Shown: positions 24,074 to 31,673 of the stretch, one piece after another
How positions within the stretch are numbered: the stretch's first letter is position 1
How the letters are laid out: each line of letters opens with the position of its first letter
Origin: JBDKGV01 sp039798005
Lineage (GTDB): Bacteria; Fibrobacterota; Fibrobacteria; UBA5070
Direction: 5' to 3'
Length of the DNA: 35,266 nucleotides
Assembly (NCBI GenBank): GCA_039798005.1
Contig: JBDKGV010000005.1
Coordinates: forward strand, 1-35,266
Position numbers and translations under genes: made by a program
The notes under the pieces: generated by a model
Seen by the model: only the letters and a program-made list of their open reading frames with translations
Database searches by the model: none
Told to the model about the DNA's origin: nothing

Positions 24074-24637
24074 ATGAACCTGCCAAAGATCCTGACCGGA
24101 CGCCCGACCGAACCCGCCTTGGACATCCTCCAAGCGACGTCCATCAACATCCTGGGCACCCTCCAAGGGGAAGGCCTGATTTCCGAAACGCAGTTGGGCT
24201 ACGGGTACGAGGACCTTCCGCTGATGGACGAACTGGCCGGGCTCATCGCCGGAGCCGCCCGCTTCTGGCATGGGGAATTCCAGATCGCCACCGATTTCGC
24301 CGTGCTCTCCCGCGGCTTCGTCCACGCCTTCCTGATGGGTCTGGAGACGGCCTCGCAGATCCATCGGGCCGATGCCGACGGCATCCATCTGGAGACCAGC
24401 CTTGCCGGAATCTTTGATGGAAAGCGCCGCGCCACCGTCTCGGAGCCGCTTTCCCAGGCCGGAGTGGACGTGGTCGCTGGCTTGGAAAACACCTTCGTCA
24501 CCTTCCAGGATCAGATCCTGGTCCCGACCGCAAGCACCCACAATCAGGACCTGTTTTACGACTTCTACGCCTGCGGATGCCTTTGGGCCGCCCTTGCCGG
24601 AGTGGATGCCGGACTTGCCCGGCTCGAAGAAGCTTGA
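24074..24637 (+). CDS. Conserved-looking cytoplasmic protein of unknown function upstream of aroE
   Basis: A 187-residue protein, largely helical and rich in Ala, Leu and Gly, with no signal peptide or membrane segment. Visible features are GYGYEDLPLMDELAGLIAGAARF, a mid-section HRADADGIHLETS, and a Cys pair in DFYACGCLWAAL near the end. I do not recognise a family. The ATG at 24074 is preceded by GGAG at six bases, which decides the start. The gene lies 46 bases before aroE on the same strand and probably shares its transcript, so a link to aromatic or cell-wall metabolism is possible but unproven. The 243-base gap upstream, towards the divergent expansin gene, shows no gene and no convincing promoter. 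Confidence 0.75.
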   Translation: MNLPKILTGRPTEPALDILQATSINILGTLQGEGLISETQLGYGYEDLPLMDELAGLIAGAARFWHGEFQIATDFAVLSRGFVHAFLMGLETASQIHRADADGIHLETSLAGIFDGKRRATVSEPLSQAGVDVVAGLENTFVTFQDQILVPTASTHNQDLFYDFYACGCLWAALAGVDAGLARLEEA

Positions 24638-24683
24638 AAGCCATTTGGGCCACAGTCCCTGAGTCTTGGCTACCTTGAGAGCC

Positions 24684-25580
24684 ATGTCTGATTCCAGAGC
24701 CTACCTGTTGGGCTATCCTGTCTCCCATTCGTTGTCGCCACTGATGCAAAACGCCGCCTTCGCCTGGGCCGGATTTTCCGGCCAATACGAGGCCTTGGAA
24801 GTTCTGCCCGAACACCTTGAGACGACCCTGGAACATCTCGAGGCCGAAAGTACCGTGGTCGGATGCAACATCACCGTGCCCCACAAGTTGTCGGTGTACC
24901 GATGGCTTGTGGCCAACGGCCGCATCCTGCAACCGGCCGCCGGCATCTTCGAGGCCGTGAACACCCTCGTGCGCGGGCCCGACGGCCTGTGGCAGGGCGA
25001 TTCCACCGACTACGAAGGCTTCCTGCACAACCTGCGCCGGTCGCTTGCCGAGGAGCTGGAGGACCAGACCTTCGAGGAATGGATCGCCGAGCAGGACATC
25101 GCGATCCTGGGATCCGGGGGATCGGCCCAGACCCTGGCCCGCGGCTTTGCAAGCGACACCCGGTTCAAGCCGCACGGAATCGACATCTTTGCACGCTCCC
25201 CCCAGAAGGCCACCGGCATGCTCCCCCGCGAGCAGATCCATTCGCTGGGCAAGTTCCCGATCTGGAACCGCGGGCGCCAGAGCCTTGTCATCCAGACCAC
25301 CACGGTGGGGATGGAAAGCGGCGAAGGAGCAGGTCTTTCCCCCGTTCCAGTGGATGCCATCTGCCCCGGGCAGGTCGCCTGCGACATCGTCTACAAACCG
25401 CTGGAAACCCCGTTTCTGGCCCAAGCCCGCGCCCGGGGAGCCATCACGGTCTCGGGCCTTGGCATGCTGGTGGGCCAAGGAGCCCAGTCCTGCCAGAAAT
25501 GGCTGGCGGCATCCGGGATCACAAAAGACATATTTCCTTTGATGGATACCATGGAACGGGCTCTGGGAGCACCGCGATGA
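24684..25580 (+). CDS. aroE: Shikimate 5-dehydrogenase
   Basis: A 298-residue NADP-dependent enzyme that reduces 3-dehydroshikimate to shikimate. The substrate domain has YPVSHSLSPLMQNAAF and VGCNITVPHK, with the catalytic Lys in PHK; the usual G-x-NTD motif appears as GDSTDYEGF, keeping the catalytic Asp. The cofactor domain has AILGSGGSAQTLARGF, then TTTVGM, VYKPLETPFL and the C-terminal GLGMLVGQGAQSCQKWL. It is slightly longer than typical AroE (about 270-280) because of an insert before the Gly-rich loop (EELEDQTFEEWIAEQD). I chose the ATG at 24684 over in-frame codons 18 bases upstream because it matches family N-termini. Its stop overlaps the start of the next gene (ATGA). Confidence 0.93.
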   Translation: MSDSRAYLLGYPVSHSLSPLMQNAAFAWAGFSGQYEALEVLPEHLETTLEHLEAESTVVGCNITVPHKLSVYRWLVANGRILQPAAGIFEAVNTLVRGPDGLWQGDSTDYEGFLHNLRRSLAEELEDQTFEEWIAEQDIAILGSGGSAQTLARGFASDTRFKPHGIDIFARSPQKATGMLPREQIHSLGKFPIWNRGRQSLVIQTTTVGMESGEGAGLSPVPVDAICPGQVACDIVYKPLETPFLAQARARGAITVSGLGMLVGQGAQSCQKWLAASGITKDIFPLMDTMERALGAPR

Positions 25581-27178
25581 ATGTTTTTTTCACCGGATTC
25601 ATGGCCACCGGCAAAAGTCGCGTGGGTCACAAGGTCGCGGAAATCCTGGGGCTTCCCTTCGAGGACACCGACCATTGGATCGAGGCACGGCATCGCAAGA
25701 CGATTCCCGAGATCTTCGCCGAACGCGGTGAGGCGGCCTTCCGCGATCTGGAAATCGAGGCGTTGGAGCACCTGGTCGCCGACGGTCCGCGCGTCATCTC
25801 CTTGGGAGGCGGAACCCTGCTGCACCCCAAGGCGCTGCCGCTCATCCATCGTCACGGCATCCTGATCGGTCTGCACGCCAAGCCCGAGGTCATCGCCGAC
25901 CGGGTGTCGCGCAAGGAAAGCCGCCCGCTCCTGGCTGGCCTCTCCTGCGATGCCCGCCTTGAGAAGATCCGCAAGCTCCTCTCCGAACGTGCGCCGCTCT
26001 ACGCCCAGGCCGACTTCCAGGTGGAATCCCTGGATTCCGTGAGCCGGGAGGAACTGGCCGAGCGCATCGTGACCCAACTCGAACCGTGGCGCTCCAAGGC
26101 CCTCACGGTCGACCTCGGGACCCGCAGCTACCCCATCTTCACCGGCACCAACATCGCACGGTTCCTGCCGCAACTGTGCCGCAGCAAGCAGTTGGGAAAG
26201 CCCGCCGTGATCGTGGACGCCACCGTCGCCGCCGCCCATCCCCAGGTGCTTGAGGAATGGCGCCACGCGTGGCCCGGCCTTGCGGTGTACGAAGTCCCCT
26301 CGGGCGAGGAGCACAAGACCTGGGAACGGGCCGGGGCGATCCTGGGCTGGCTCCTGGAACAGAAGCTGGACCGGAAGTCGTTCCTTGTCGCCTTCGGTGG
26401 CGGCGTGGTCGGGGACATGACAGGATTTGTCGCATCGGCCTACCAGCGCGGCATCGACTTCGTGCAGGTGCCCACGACGATGCTTGCCATGGTCGACAGC
26501 TCGGTGGGCGGCAAGACCGCCGTGAACCATCCGCTTGGCAAGAACATGATCGGCGCCTTCCACCAGCCGCGCCTGGTGCTGGCCGACATGGAGATCCTGC
26601 AGACGCTTCCCGACCGCGAGTACCTCTCGGGCCTTGCCGAGGTGGTGAAGTACGGCGTGATCCTGGATGCCGGCTTCTTCGCCTGGCTTGAGAACAACAC
26701 CGGCGCGCTGCTTCGCCGCGACCCCTGGGCCATGGCCCACGCGGTGCGCGAGAGCTGCCGCATCAAGGCCTGGGTGGTGGCCAACGACGAGCGCGAGGAG
26801 GGGATGCGCGCCCTCCTCAACTACGGCCACACCTTCGGGCACGCCTTGGAAGCCATCACCAAGTACAAGTCGCTCCTGCACGGCGAGGCGATCGCCTTGG
26901 GCATGCGTGCGGCCGCGCGGCTCTCGTCCCTTGCCGGACTCTGGGACGCCGCCTGCGAGGCCCGCCAATCGGCGCTTTTCGAGGCTTTCGGCTTCCCCTC
27001 CCACTTCGGTCCGGTCCCCCGCGACGAAGCCTGGTCCTTGATGAGCCGCGACAAGAAGGCCCAAGGGGGAACGGCCCGCTTCGTGCTGGCTCGCGCCATC
27101 GGACGCTCCGAGGTCCTTTCCGGGTTTGATCGCGGACGCGTCGACCGTGCCTGGGAATCCCTGGAGGAATACCTTTGA
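25577..27178 (+). CDS. aroKB: Bifunctional shikimate kinase / 3-dehydroquinate synthase (AroK-AroB fusion)
   Basis: A 533-residue fusion of two shikimate-pathway enzymes. Residues 1-165 are shikimate kinase: Walker A GFMATGKSRVG, the DTD motif in FEDTDHWIE, ERGEAAFRDLE and SLGGGTL. Residues ~175-533 are 3-dehydroquinate synthase: GEEHKTWE, FGGGVVGDMTGFVAS, PTTMLAMVDSSVGGKTAVN, KNMIGAFHQP, and the zinc-site motifs EVVKYG, NYGHTFGHALE and LHGEAIALG. All expected catalytic residues are present in both halves. The two steps are not consecutive in the pathway (DHQS is step 2, kinase step 5), so fusion probably serves co-expression; such fusions are known in other phyla. It overlaps aroE by four bases at its start and the next gene at its end (TTGA). 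Confidence 0.95.
   Translation: MNVFFTGFMATGKSRVGHKVAEILGLPFEDTDHWIEARHRKTIPEIFAERGEAAFRDLEIEALEHLVADGPRVISLGGGTLLHPKALPLIHRHGILIGLHAKPEVIADRVSRKESRPLLAGLSCDARLEKIRKLLSERAPLYAQADFQVESLDSVSREELAERIVTQLEPWRSKALTVDLGTRSYPIFTGTNIARFLPQLCRSKQLGKPAVIVDATVAAAHPQVLEEWRHAWPGLAVYEVPSGEEHKTWERAGAILGWLLEQKLDRKSFLVAFGGGVVGDMTGFVASAYQRGIDFVQVPTTMLAMVDSSVGGKTAVNHPLGKNMIGAFHQPRLVLADMEILQTLPDREYLSGLAEVVKYGVILDAGFFAWLENNTGALLRRDPWAMAHAVRESCRIKAWVVANDEREEGMRALLNYGHTFGHALEAITKYKSLLHGEAIALGMRAAARLSSLAGLWDAACEARQSALFEAFGFPSHFGPVPRDEAWSLMSRDKKAQGGTARFVLARAIGRSEVLSGFDRGRVDRAWESLEEYL
26418..26431. repeat. Dispersed dyad motif TGACA-N6-GTC, intragenic site
   Basis: TGACAGGATTTGTC inside the conserved DHQS motif Asp-Met-Thr-Gly-Phe-Val, spelled ATG ACA GGA TTT GTC while neighbouring Gly/Thr/Phe codons are GGC/ACC/TTC. 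It is identical in all 14 bases to the site at 5778 in an unrelated gene. Confidence 0.5.
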
Positions 27179-28131
27179 CGGTGCTTGTCACGGGAGGGAC
27201 CGACGCCCTCTCCCTCCAGGTCCTGAAGCTCCTGCCCAAAAGCCAAGGGCCTTTCGTCGCGGCCGGCCGTCGCGGCGAGGTCTCGGGGCGCGTCCGCACC
27301 GGTGCCGCCTATGTGAAGGCCGACCTGCGCGACCCGCGGCTGGTGGACAACCTGGTGTCGGTCTGGAAGCCCGACCGCATCTACCATCTGGCGGGCCTGC
27401 ATGCCGTGGGGGAAGGGGACAGCGATCCCCTGGCCACCCTCGACGCCAACCTGGAGATGACCCACAACCTGCTTTCCGCCGCCCGGAAGCACTGCCCCAC
27501 GGCCCGCATCGTGGCCCTGTCCTCCGGTGAGGTCTACGGACGCGGCCCTTCCCGCGGACGCACCGAAGAGGAGCTCCCCACGCCCATGTCGGTGCTGGGC
27601 GTGTCCAAGGTCGCGGTGGAGGCCCTGTGCGGCCAAGCCGCCCGCGCCTTCGGCCAGCACATCGTGATCGCCCGGATGTTCAACCACATCGGGGCCTGGG
27701 AAAGCCGTCGCTACCTCTTTCCCCAGATGGCCGCCCAGCTGGCGCGCATCAAGCTCCTGCGCGGCGAACCCGTGGTGTACGCCGGCGACTTGGAACTCCT
27801 GCGCGACATCCTGGACGTGCGCGATGCCGCCCGCGGCCTTCAGACCCTGATGGAAAACGGCACCGCCGGTTCCATCGTGAACGTCTGTTCGGGCCAGTCC
27901 CTGCCCCTTCGCCAACTGGCCGAGGACCTCGTGTCCCTCACCAACCTCTCCGTCCAGCTGCGACTGGACCCGCGCCGCGAGCGCGCCAACGAAATCCCCT
28001 TCCTCTGCGGCTCCAACGTGAAGTTGCGCGCGCTGGGCTGGAAGGTCGAACACAAACTGCGCGATTCCCTGCGCGACCTCTGGTCCGAGATGCTCGACCG
28101 CGTCGCCGGGGAATTGAAAGGAAACGGATGA
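27175..28131 (+). CDS. SDR-family nucleotide-sugar epimerase/dehydratase homologue lacking the catalytic Tyr
   Basis: A 318-residue extended-SDR fold protein, closest in pattern to GDP-4-keto-6-deoxymannose reductases and GDP-mannose dehydratases. Recognisable pieces are the first strand MTVLVTGGTDA, ADLRDPRLVDNLV, PDRIYHLAGLHAVGE, LSSGEVYGRGP, RMFNHIGAWES and LRDILDVRDAARGL. Two key motifs are altered. The dinucleotide-binding loop is GGTDALS rather than GxxGxxG. The YxxxK dyad reads LGVSK, with Leu141 in place of Tyr while Lys145 remains. It may therefore be inactive as an oxidoreductase or use another residue. It starts with TTG at 27175, overlapping the aroKB stop, and ends overlapping mraY (ATGA), so it is tightly coupled to envelope and aromatic biosynthesis. 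Confidence 0.82.
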   Translation: MTVLVTGGTDALSLQVLKLLPKSQGPFVAAGRRGEVSGRVRTGAAYVKADLRDPRLVDNLVSVWKPDRIYHLAGLHAVGEGDSDPLATLDANLEMTHNLLSAARKHCPTARIVALSSGEVYGRGPSRGRTEEELPTPMSVLGVSKVAVEALCGQAARAFGQHIVIARMFNHIGAWESRRYLFPQMAAQLARIKLLRGEPVVYAGDLELLRDILDVRDAARGLQTLMENGTAGSIVNVCSGQSLPLRQLAEDLVSLTNLSVQLRLDPRRERANEIPFLCGSNVKLRALGWKVEHKLRDSLRDLWSEMLDRVAGELKGNG

Positions 28132-29264
28132 TCAGCCACCTGCTCTGGCAATTCACGGGCTACGCCCTCTTCGAAGGGCGCCTCTTCCGCGCCGGCATGG
28201 CCACCATCGTGGCCGCGCTCACGGTCTTCTTCACGATGCCCTCCTACATCCGGCTCCTCAAGAAGCTCGACTTCACCTCGGACTTCGACGAGACCCGCAA
28301 GTTCCCCACGGCCCCCATCATGGGAGGCCTGCCGCTTGTGATCACAGTGCTTGCGGTGTCGCTTGCCTTCGCCAAGCCCGTCATCCCGGTGTTCGCCATC
28401 CTTGCGATCCTGGTGAGCTACGCCACCGTGGGCGCCATCGACGACATCGCCAAGATCCGCTCCAAGCGGGCCATCGCCAAGGGCAAGCTCTCCAAGGCGG
28501 ACTACATGGCCAAGGCCGACGGCATCTCGGCCCGGCTCCGCCTGTTCCTCTACTTCGCCTTCTCCTTGGTGGTGGCCACCGCGGTGCAGCACTGGGTCCC
28601 GCACCTGCGCGAAGGCCATTTGGCCATTCCGTTCGTGAAGCCTTCGCTCTTCACCCTGGACATCCCCGGATGGGCCTTCGTGCTTTTCATGTCGTTCATC
28701 GTGACGGCCACCGCCAACGGCGTGAACTTCACCGACGGCCTGGACACCCTGGTCTCGATCCCCATCATCACCTCGGTCTTCTTCGCAGGCCTGGTGGCCT
28801 ACATCAGCGGCAACGCGATCTGGTCGAAGTACCTCCTGCTTCCGCACCTGCCCCAGGTCGATGAGCTCTTCATCGTCTCGGGCGCCATGATCGGGGCCTT
28901 GGGCGCCTATCTCTGGTACAACTCCCCCCCGGCCGAGATCTACATGGGCGACACCGGCTCGATCGGCTTTGGCGGCGCCATCGGCATGATGTTCATCTTC
29001 GTGAAGGCGGAGCTTTTCCTTCTGATCGTCGGCGTGGTCTTCTTCGCCGAGGCCCTGTCGGTCGCGCTCCAGATCGGATGGTTCAAGGCAAGCGGCGGCA
29101 AGCGCCTGTTCCGCATGGCCCCCATCCACCACCATTTCCAGATCGGCCTCAAGGAGATCTACCGCCGCAAGGGCGACATCAACTCCAAGATCCTGTGGCG
29201 CTTCCACCTGGTCTCGCTCTTTGCCCTGATCGTGGCGCTGGTGCTCTTCTTCAAGGTGCGCTGA
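28128..29264 (+). CDS. mraY: MraY, phospho-N-acetylmuramoyl-pentapeptide transferase
   Basis: A 378-residue polytopic inner-membrane enzyme that makes lipid I by moving phospho-MurNAc-pentapeptide to undecaprenyl phosphate. About ten membrane helices are visible. Family motifs are FPTAPIMGGLP, the magnesium-site pair IDDIAK (D105, D106), NFTDGLD (D203), EIYMGDTGSIGFGG, and the MraY-specific APIHHHFQ (H334-H336), which separates it from WecA-type enzymes. The ATG overlaps the SDR stop (ATGA). Its place behind shikimate genes rather than inside a mur/fts (dcw) cluster is unusual. A terminator follows directly, so it is the last gene of the operon. Confidence 0.95.
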   Translation: MISHLLWQFTGYALFEGRLFRAGMATIVAALTVFFTMPSYIRLLKKLDFTSDFDETRKFPTAPIMGGLPLVITVLAVSLAFAKPVIPVFAILAILVSYATVGAIDDIAKIRSKRAIAKGKLSKADYMAKADGISARLRLFLYFAFSLVVATAVQHWVPHLREGHLAIPFVKPSLFTLDIPGWAFVLFMSFIVTATANGVNFTDGLDTLVSIPIITSVFFAGLVAYISGNAIWSKYLLLPHLPQVDELFIVSGAMIGALGAYLWYNSPPAEIYMGDTGSIGFGGAIGMMFIFVKAELFLLIVGVVFFAEALSVALQIGWFKASGGKRLFRMAPIHHHFQIGLKEIYRRKGDINSKILWRFHLVSLFALIVALVLFFKVR

Positions 29265-29291
29265 GTCCACTCCTGACATTTTCCATCACCA

Positions 29292-29318
29292 GGCCTCCGG
29301 GAATCCGGGGGCCTTTTT
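29292..29318 (+). terminator. Intrinsic terminator of the aro-mraY operon
   Basis: Stem GGCCTCCGG (29292-29300) with CCGGGGGCC (29305-29313), loop GAAT, one T-G wobble, then a T5 tract (29314-29318). It lies 28 bases after the mraY stop. Confidence 0.85.
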
Positions 29319-29341
29319 CGTGCCGCAATGCGTGCATCCAT

Positions 29342-29482
29342 GGGCGCCTCCCTTCGGGCCGGGCTGCCTGCCGGGCCTCCTCGCCTTGCCTTCCTTGCGG
29401 GCGGCTCTGAGAGCCGCCCCTCCGAAATGTGCGAAGGCTAGGCTGCGGGGTCCCGGCCCTCCGGGCGGCATCCCTGGCGCGC
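29342..29482 (+). repeat. Interspersed intergenic repeat, copy 3 (long form)
   Basis: It shares GGGCGCCTCCC, GGGCTGCCTGCC with GCCTCC, and the right end GGCATCCCTGGCGCG with the copies at 18265 and 19592. The middle is different and contains a perfect nine-base hairpin GGGCGGCTC-TGA-GAGCCGCCC (29399-29419). With the mraY terminator it fills the 321-base gap before the sensor kinase; no gene is seen there. Confidence 0.7.
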
Positions 29483-29585
29483 CGACCGGGAACGTCTCCC
29501 GCCAACAATTCCGCCCCTCCAACCGCACTGCGGGAATCCATGGGTTGTTCCCCTCCTGCGGCATTTCTTTTCGATCTTTGCCGGA

Positions 29586-30530
29586 ATGCGTCGTTGGAGC
29601 CTTGGCTTTGCCATCACCGGATTCGTCATCGCCACCCTCATGACAGTGACCCTGATCGTGCTCTGGAATGTCTACATCATCCAAGACTACCGTACGATCC
29701 ACGAACTGACGGTTGCTCTGCAGAACATGCGACAATCGTCCTCCACCACGGCGCACAGCCCCGGCCAGCGCTGGGCCGTGCTGGTCATGGGCTCGATCTT
29801 CCTCACCGCGATCCTGGTCGCGCTCTCCCTGTTCTTCGCCGCCTACCTGGGAGCCCGCAGCTTCCGCGCCCGGCAGACGGAATGGCTCAACCAGACCACC
29901 CATGAACTCAAGATGCCGCTTGCCAACATCCTGATGTTCACCCAGACCCTTCAGAAGGGACAGACCGATCCGCAGGAGACCCAAGCCTTTCTCGGCCTGG
30001 TCCTGCAGGAGACCCGCCGCCTGCAGTCGCTGGTGAACCGCATCCTGCAGGCGCGCCGCGTCGACGCGTTGAACCGCAACTTCGAGACCCTCCCCATCGA
30101 GGCCGGTGCCTGGCTCACGGACCTGTGCCAGGCCCAGGCGTTCCCGATCACCTGGAATCGCCCGGAACACGAGATCTGGATCATGGGCGAGCGCACCCTG
30201 CTGGACGCGGCGCTTGAGAACATCCTGTCCAACGCAGTGAAGTATGGGGATCGCACCCCTCCTGAACTATTTTTGTCCCCCGAGGGAAATCAGATCCTCA
30301 TCGAAGTCGCCGACCGCGGGATCGGCATTCCTGTCCGCTATCGCAAGCACATCTTCTCACGTTTCTACCGCGCGCCGCTGCCCGAGCACCGACGCCGCGA
30401 GGGCACCGGGCTTGGTTTGCACATCGCACGCACCATCATCCGACATCACAAGGGGGACATCGGCATCCGCTCGCGCGACGACGGCGACGGGTCGGTTTTC
30501 TGGATTCGACTGCCTCAAAAGGGAGACTAG
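29586..30530 (+). CDS. Membrane-bound sensor histidine kinase
   Basis: A 314-residue two-component sensor. Transmembrane helices lie at about residues 7-30 and 58-82, with only a ~28-residue periplasmic loop between them, so it has no extracytoplasmic sensor domain and could sense the membrane itself or a partner protein. The H-box is QTTHELKMPLANILMF with phospho-acceptor H106. The ATPase domain has the N-box LENILSNAVKYG, G1 DRGIGIP, F-box HIFSRFYRAP and G2 GTGLGLHIAR. There is no clear HAMP. The response regulator gene starts seven bases after its stop and is its obvious partner. The ribosome-binding site is weak. The signal is unknown. Confidence 0.92.
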   Translation: MRRWSLGFAITGFVIATLMTVTLIVLWNVYIIQDYRTIHELTVALQNMRQSSSTTAHSPGQRWAVLVMGSIFLTAILVALSLFFAAYLGARSFRARQTEWLNQTTHELKMPLANILMFTQTLQKGQTDPQETQAFLGLVLQETRRLQSLVNRILQARRVDALNRNFETLPIEAGAWLTDLCQAQAFPITWNRPEHEIWIMGERTLLDAALENILSNAVKYGDRTPPELFLSPEGNQILIEVADRGIGIPVRYRKHIFSRFYRAPLPEHRRREGTGLGLHIARTIIRHHKGDIGIRSRDDGDGSVFWIRLPQKGD

Positions 30531-30536
30531 ACGCAA

Positions 30537-31241
30537 ATGAATCCGAAATTGCTCCTGGTGGAGGATGACACGGCCATGGCCACCGGCATCTCCTTCAATT
30601 TGAAGAAGGAAGGCTACGAGGTCACCCACTGCTCCGAGGGCGAATCGGGCCTTGCGGCCGCCCTGCAAGGCGGCTATTCCCTGATCGTCCTGGACATGAT
30701 GCTTCCGGGCCTTTCCGGCCTTGAGGTCCTTGCCGCGCTGCGTCAGAAGGATCTGCGCACCCCGGTCCTGATCCTCTCGGCTCTTTCCGGGAACGAGAAG
30801 ATCGTGGAAGGACTCAACGCCGGTGCCGACGACTACCTCGCCAAGCCCTTCGAGCTGGACATATTGCTTGCCCGCGTGCGCAGCCTGATCCGTTCCCGCT
30901 CCTGGCTCGCAGGGGGGGCCACTCCCGAAGACCCCGAAAACACCTTGAGCTTCGGCCGGAACGTCGTGGATTTCCAACGCCAGATCCTGCGCACGCCTGA
31001 CGGGGAGCAGGAGCTTTCCTACAAGGAAGGCATGCTCCTGAGACAGCTTTCGCGCCACAAGGGAAATGTCGTGTCCCGCGACGAGCTGCTGCGCGAGGTC
31101 TGGGGATACACGAGCAGCATGCAGACCCGCACCATCGACCAGTTCGTGCTGGCCCTGCGCAAGAAGATCGAACCCGATCCGAAGCACCCCAGGCACCTGC
31201 TCACGGTGCCCGGCCAAGGCTATCGCTTCGTGGCCGAATAG
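30537..31241 (+). CDS. OmpR/PhoB-family response regulator
   Basis: A 234-residue DNA-binding regulator. The receiver domain (about 3-120) has the acidic pair E9-D10-D11, phospho-acceptor D53 in LIVLDMMLPG, switch residue S81, and K103 in ADDYLAKPFE. The winged-helix output domain (about 140-234) has LSYKEGMLLRQLSRHKGNVVSRDELLREVWG and ends TVPGQGYRFVAE, the standard OmpR/PhoB C-terminus. GGGAG in the tail of the kinase gene provides its ribosome-binding site. The type is similar to RprY-like regulators of Bacteroidota. It ends twelve bases from the convergent tsaE gene, with no obvious terminator between. Confidence 0.93.
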   Translation: MNPKLLLVEDDTAMATGISFNLKKEGYEVTHCSEGESGLAAALQGGYSLIVLDMMLPGLSGLEVLAALRQKDLRTPVLILSALSGNEKIVEGLNAGADDYLAKPFELDILLARVRSLIRSRSWLAGGATPEDPENTLSFGRNVVDFQRQILRTPDGEQELSYKEGMLLRQLSRHKGNVVSRDELLREVWGYTSSMQTRTIDQFVLALRKKIEPDPKHPRHLLTVPGQGYRFVAE

Positions 31242-31253
31242 CCTCCGGAAAGC

Positions 31254-31673
31254 CTATGCGCCCGGGGTCGCGATCCGCGCCTTGCGGCCTTCCCCCTGGG
31301 GTTCCAGCCACACTTGCAATGCAGGCGTGAAGGCGTCTCCCAGCACCGCGGGCCACTCCACGAGATTGACCGAGGATGGCGCGAACAGCCGGTCGAGGTC
31401 GAGGTCCAGGGCCTCCTCCAGGCTTTTCACGCGGTACAGGTCAAGATGATTGACCTTCGGCAGGATCGGGTAGGAATGCACCAGCGCATAACTTGGTGAG
31501 CGCACCGGGCCGTCCCAGCCCAAGCCCTCCAGCAGACCGCGCACGAGCGTGGTCTTCCCCGCCCCGAGATCCCCGTGCAGGAACACCAAGCCCCCCGCCA
31601 TCAGGTCTTTTGACAGATCCTGTCCGAGCCGGCGCGTCGCCTCCTCGTCGGGAAGGAAGAGCTCCCGGATCAT
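31254..31673 (-). CDS. tsaE: TsaE, tRNA threonylcarbamoyladenosine biosynthesis ATPase
   Basis: A 139-residue cytoplasmic P-loop ATPase required, with TsaB and TsaD, for the t6A modification at position 37 of ANN-decoding tRNAs. Visible are the Walker A GDLGAGKTTLVRGLL (about 34-48), SPSYALVHSY, the Walker B-like HLDLYRV, and LVEWP near the end, all diagnostic of the family. Length is normal. Its ATG overlaps the end of porX by four bases (ATGA), so it is translated from the porX message. tsaB and tsaD are not in the window. Confidence 0.93.
   Translation of the reverse strand: MIRELFLPDEEATRRLGQDLSKDLMAGGLVFLHGDLGAGKTTLVRGLLEGLGWDGPVRSPSYALVHSYPILPKVNHLDLYRVKSLEEALDLDLDRLFAPSSVNLVEWPAVLGDAFTPALQVWLEPQGEGRKARIATPGA
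31611..31624. repeat. Dispersed dyad motif TGACA-N6-GTC, intragenic site
   Basis: TGACAGATCCTGTC. In tsaE (minus strand) it covers Gly-Gln-Asp-Leu-Ser with GGA CAG GAT CTG TCA followed by AAA; TCA and AAA are uncommon choices in this gene. Confidence 0.45.

Noticed and set aside
28336..28345. TGTGATCACA inside mraY as a further CRP site
   Set aside because: The half-sites have no six-base spacer and lie in a conserved coding segment (LVITVL), so this is not the CRP geometry.
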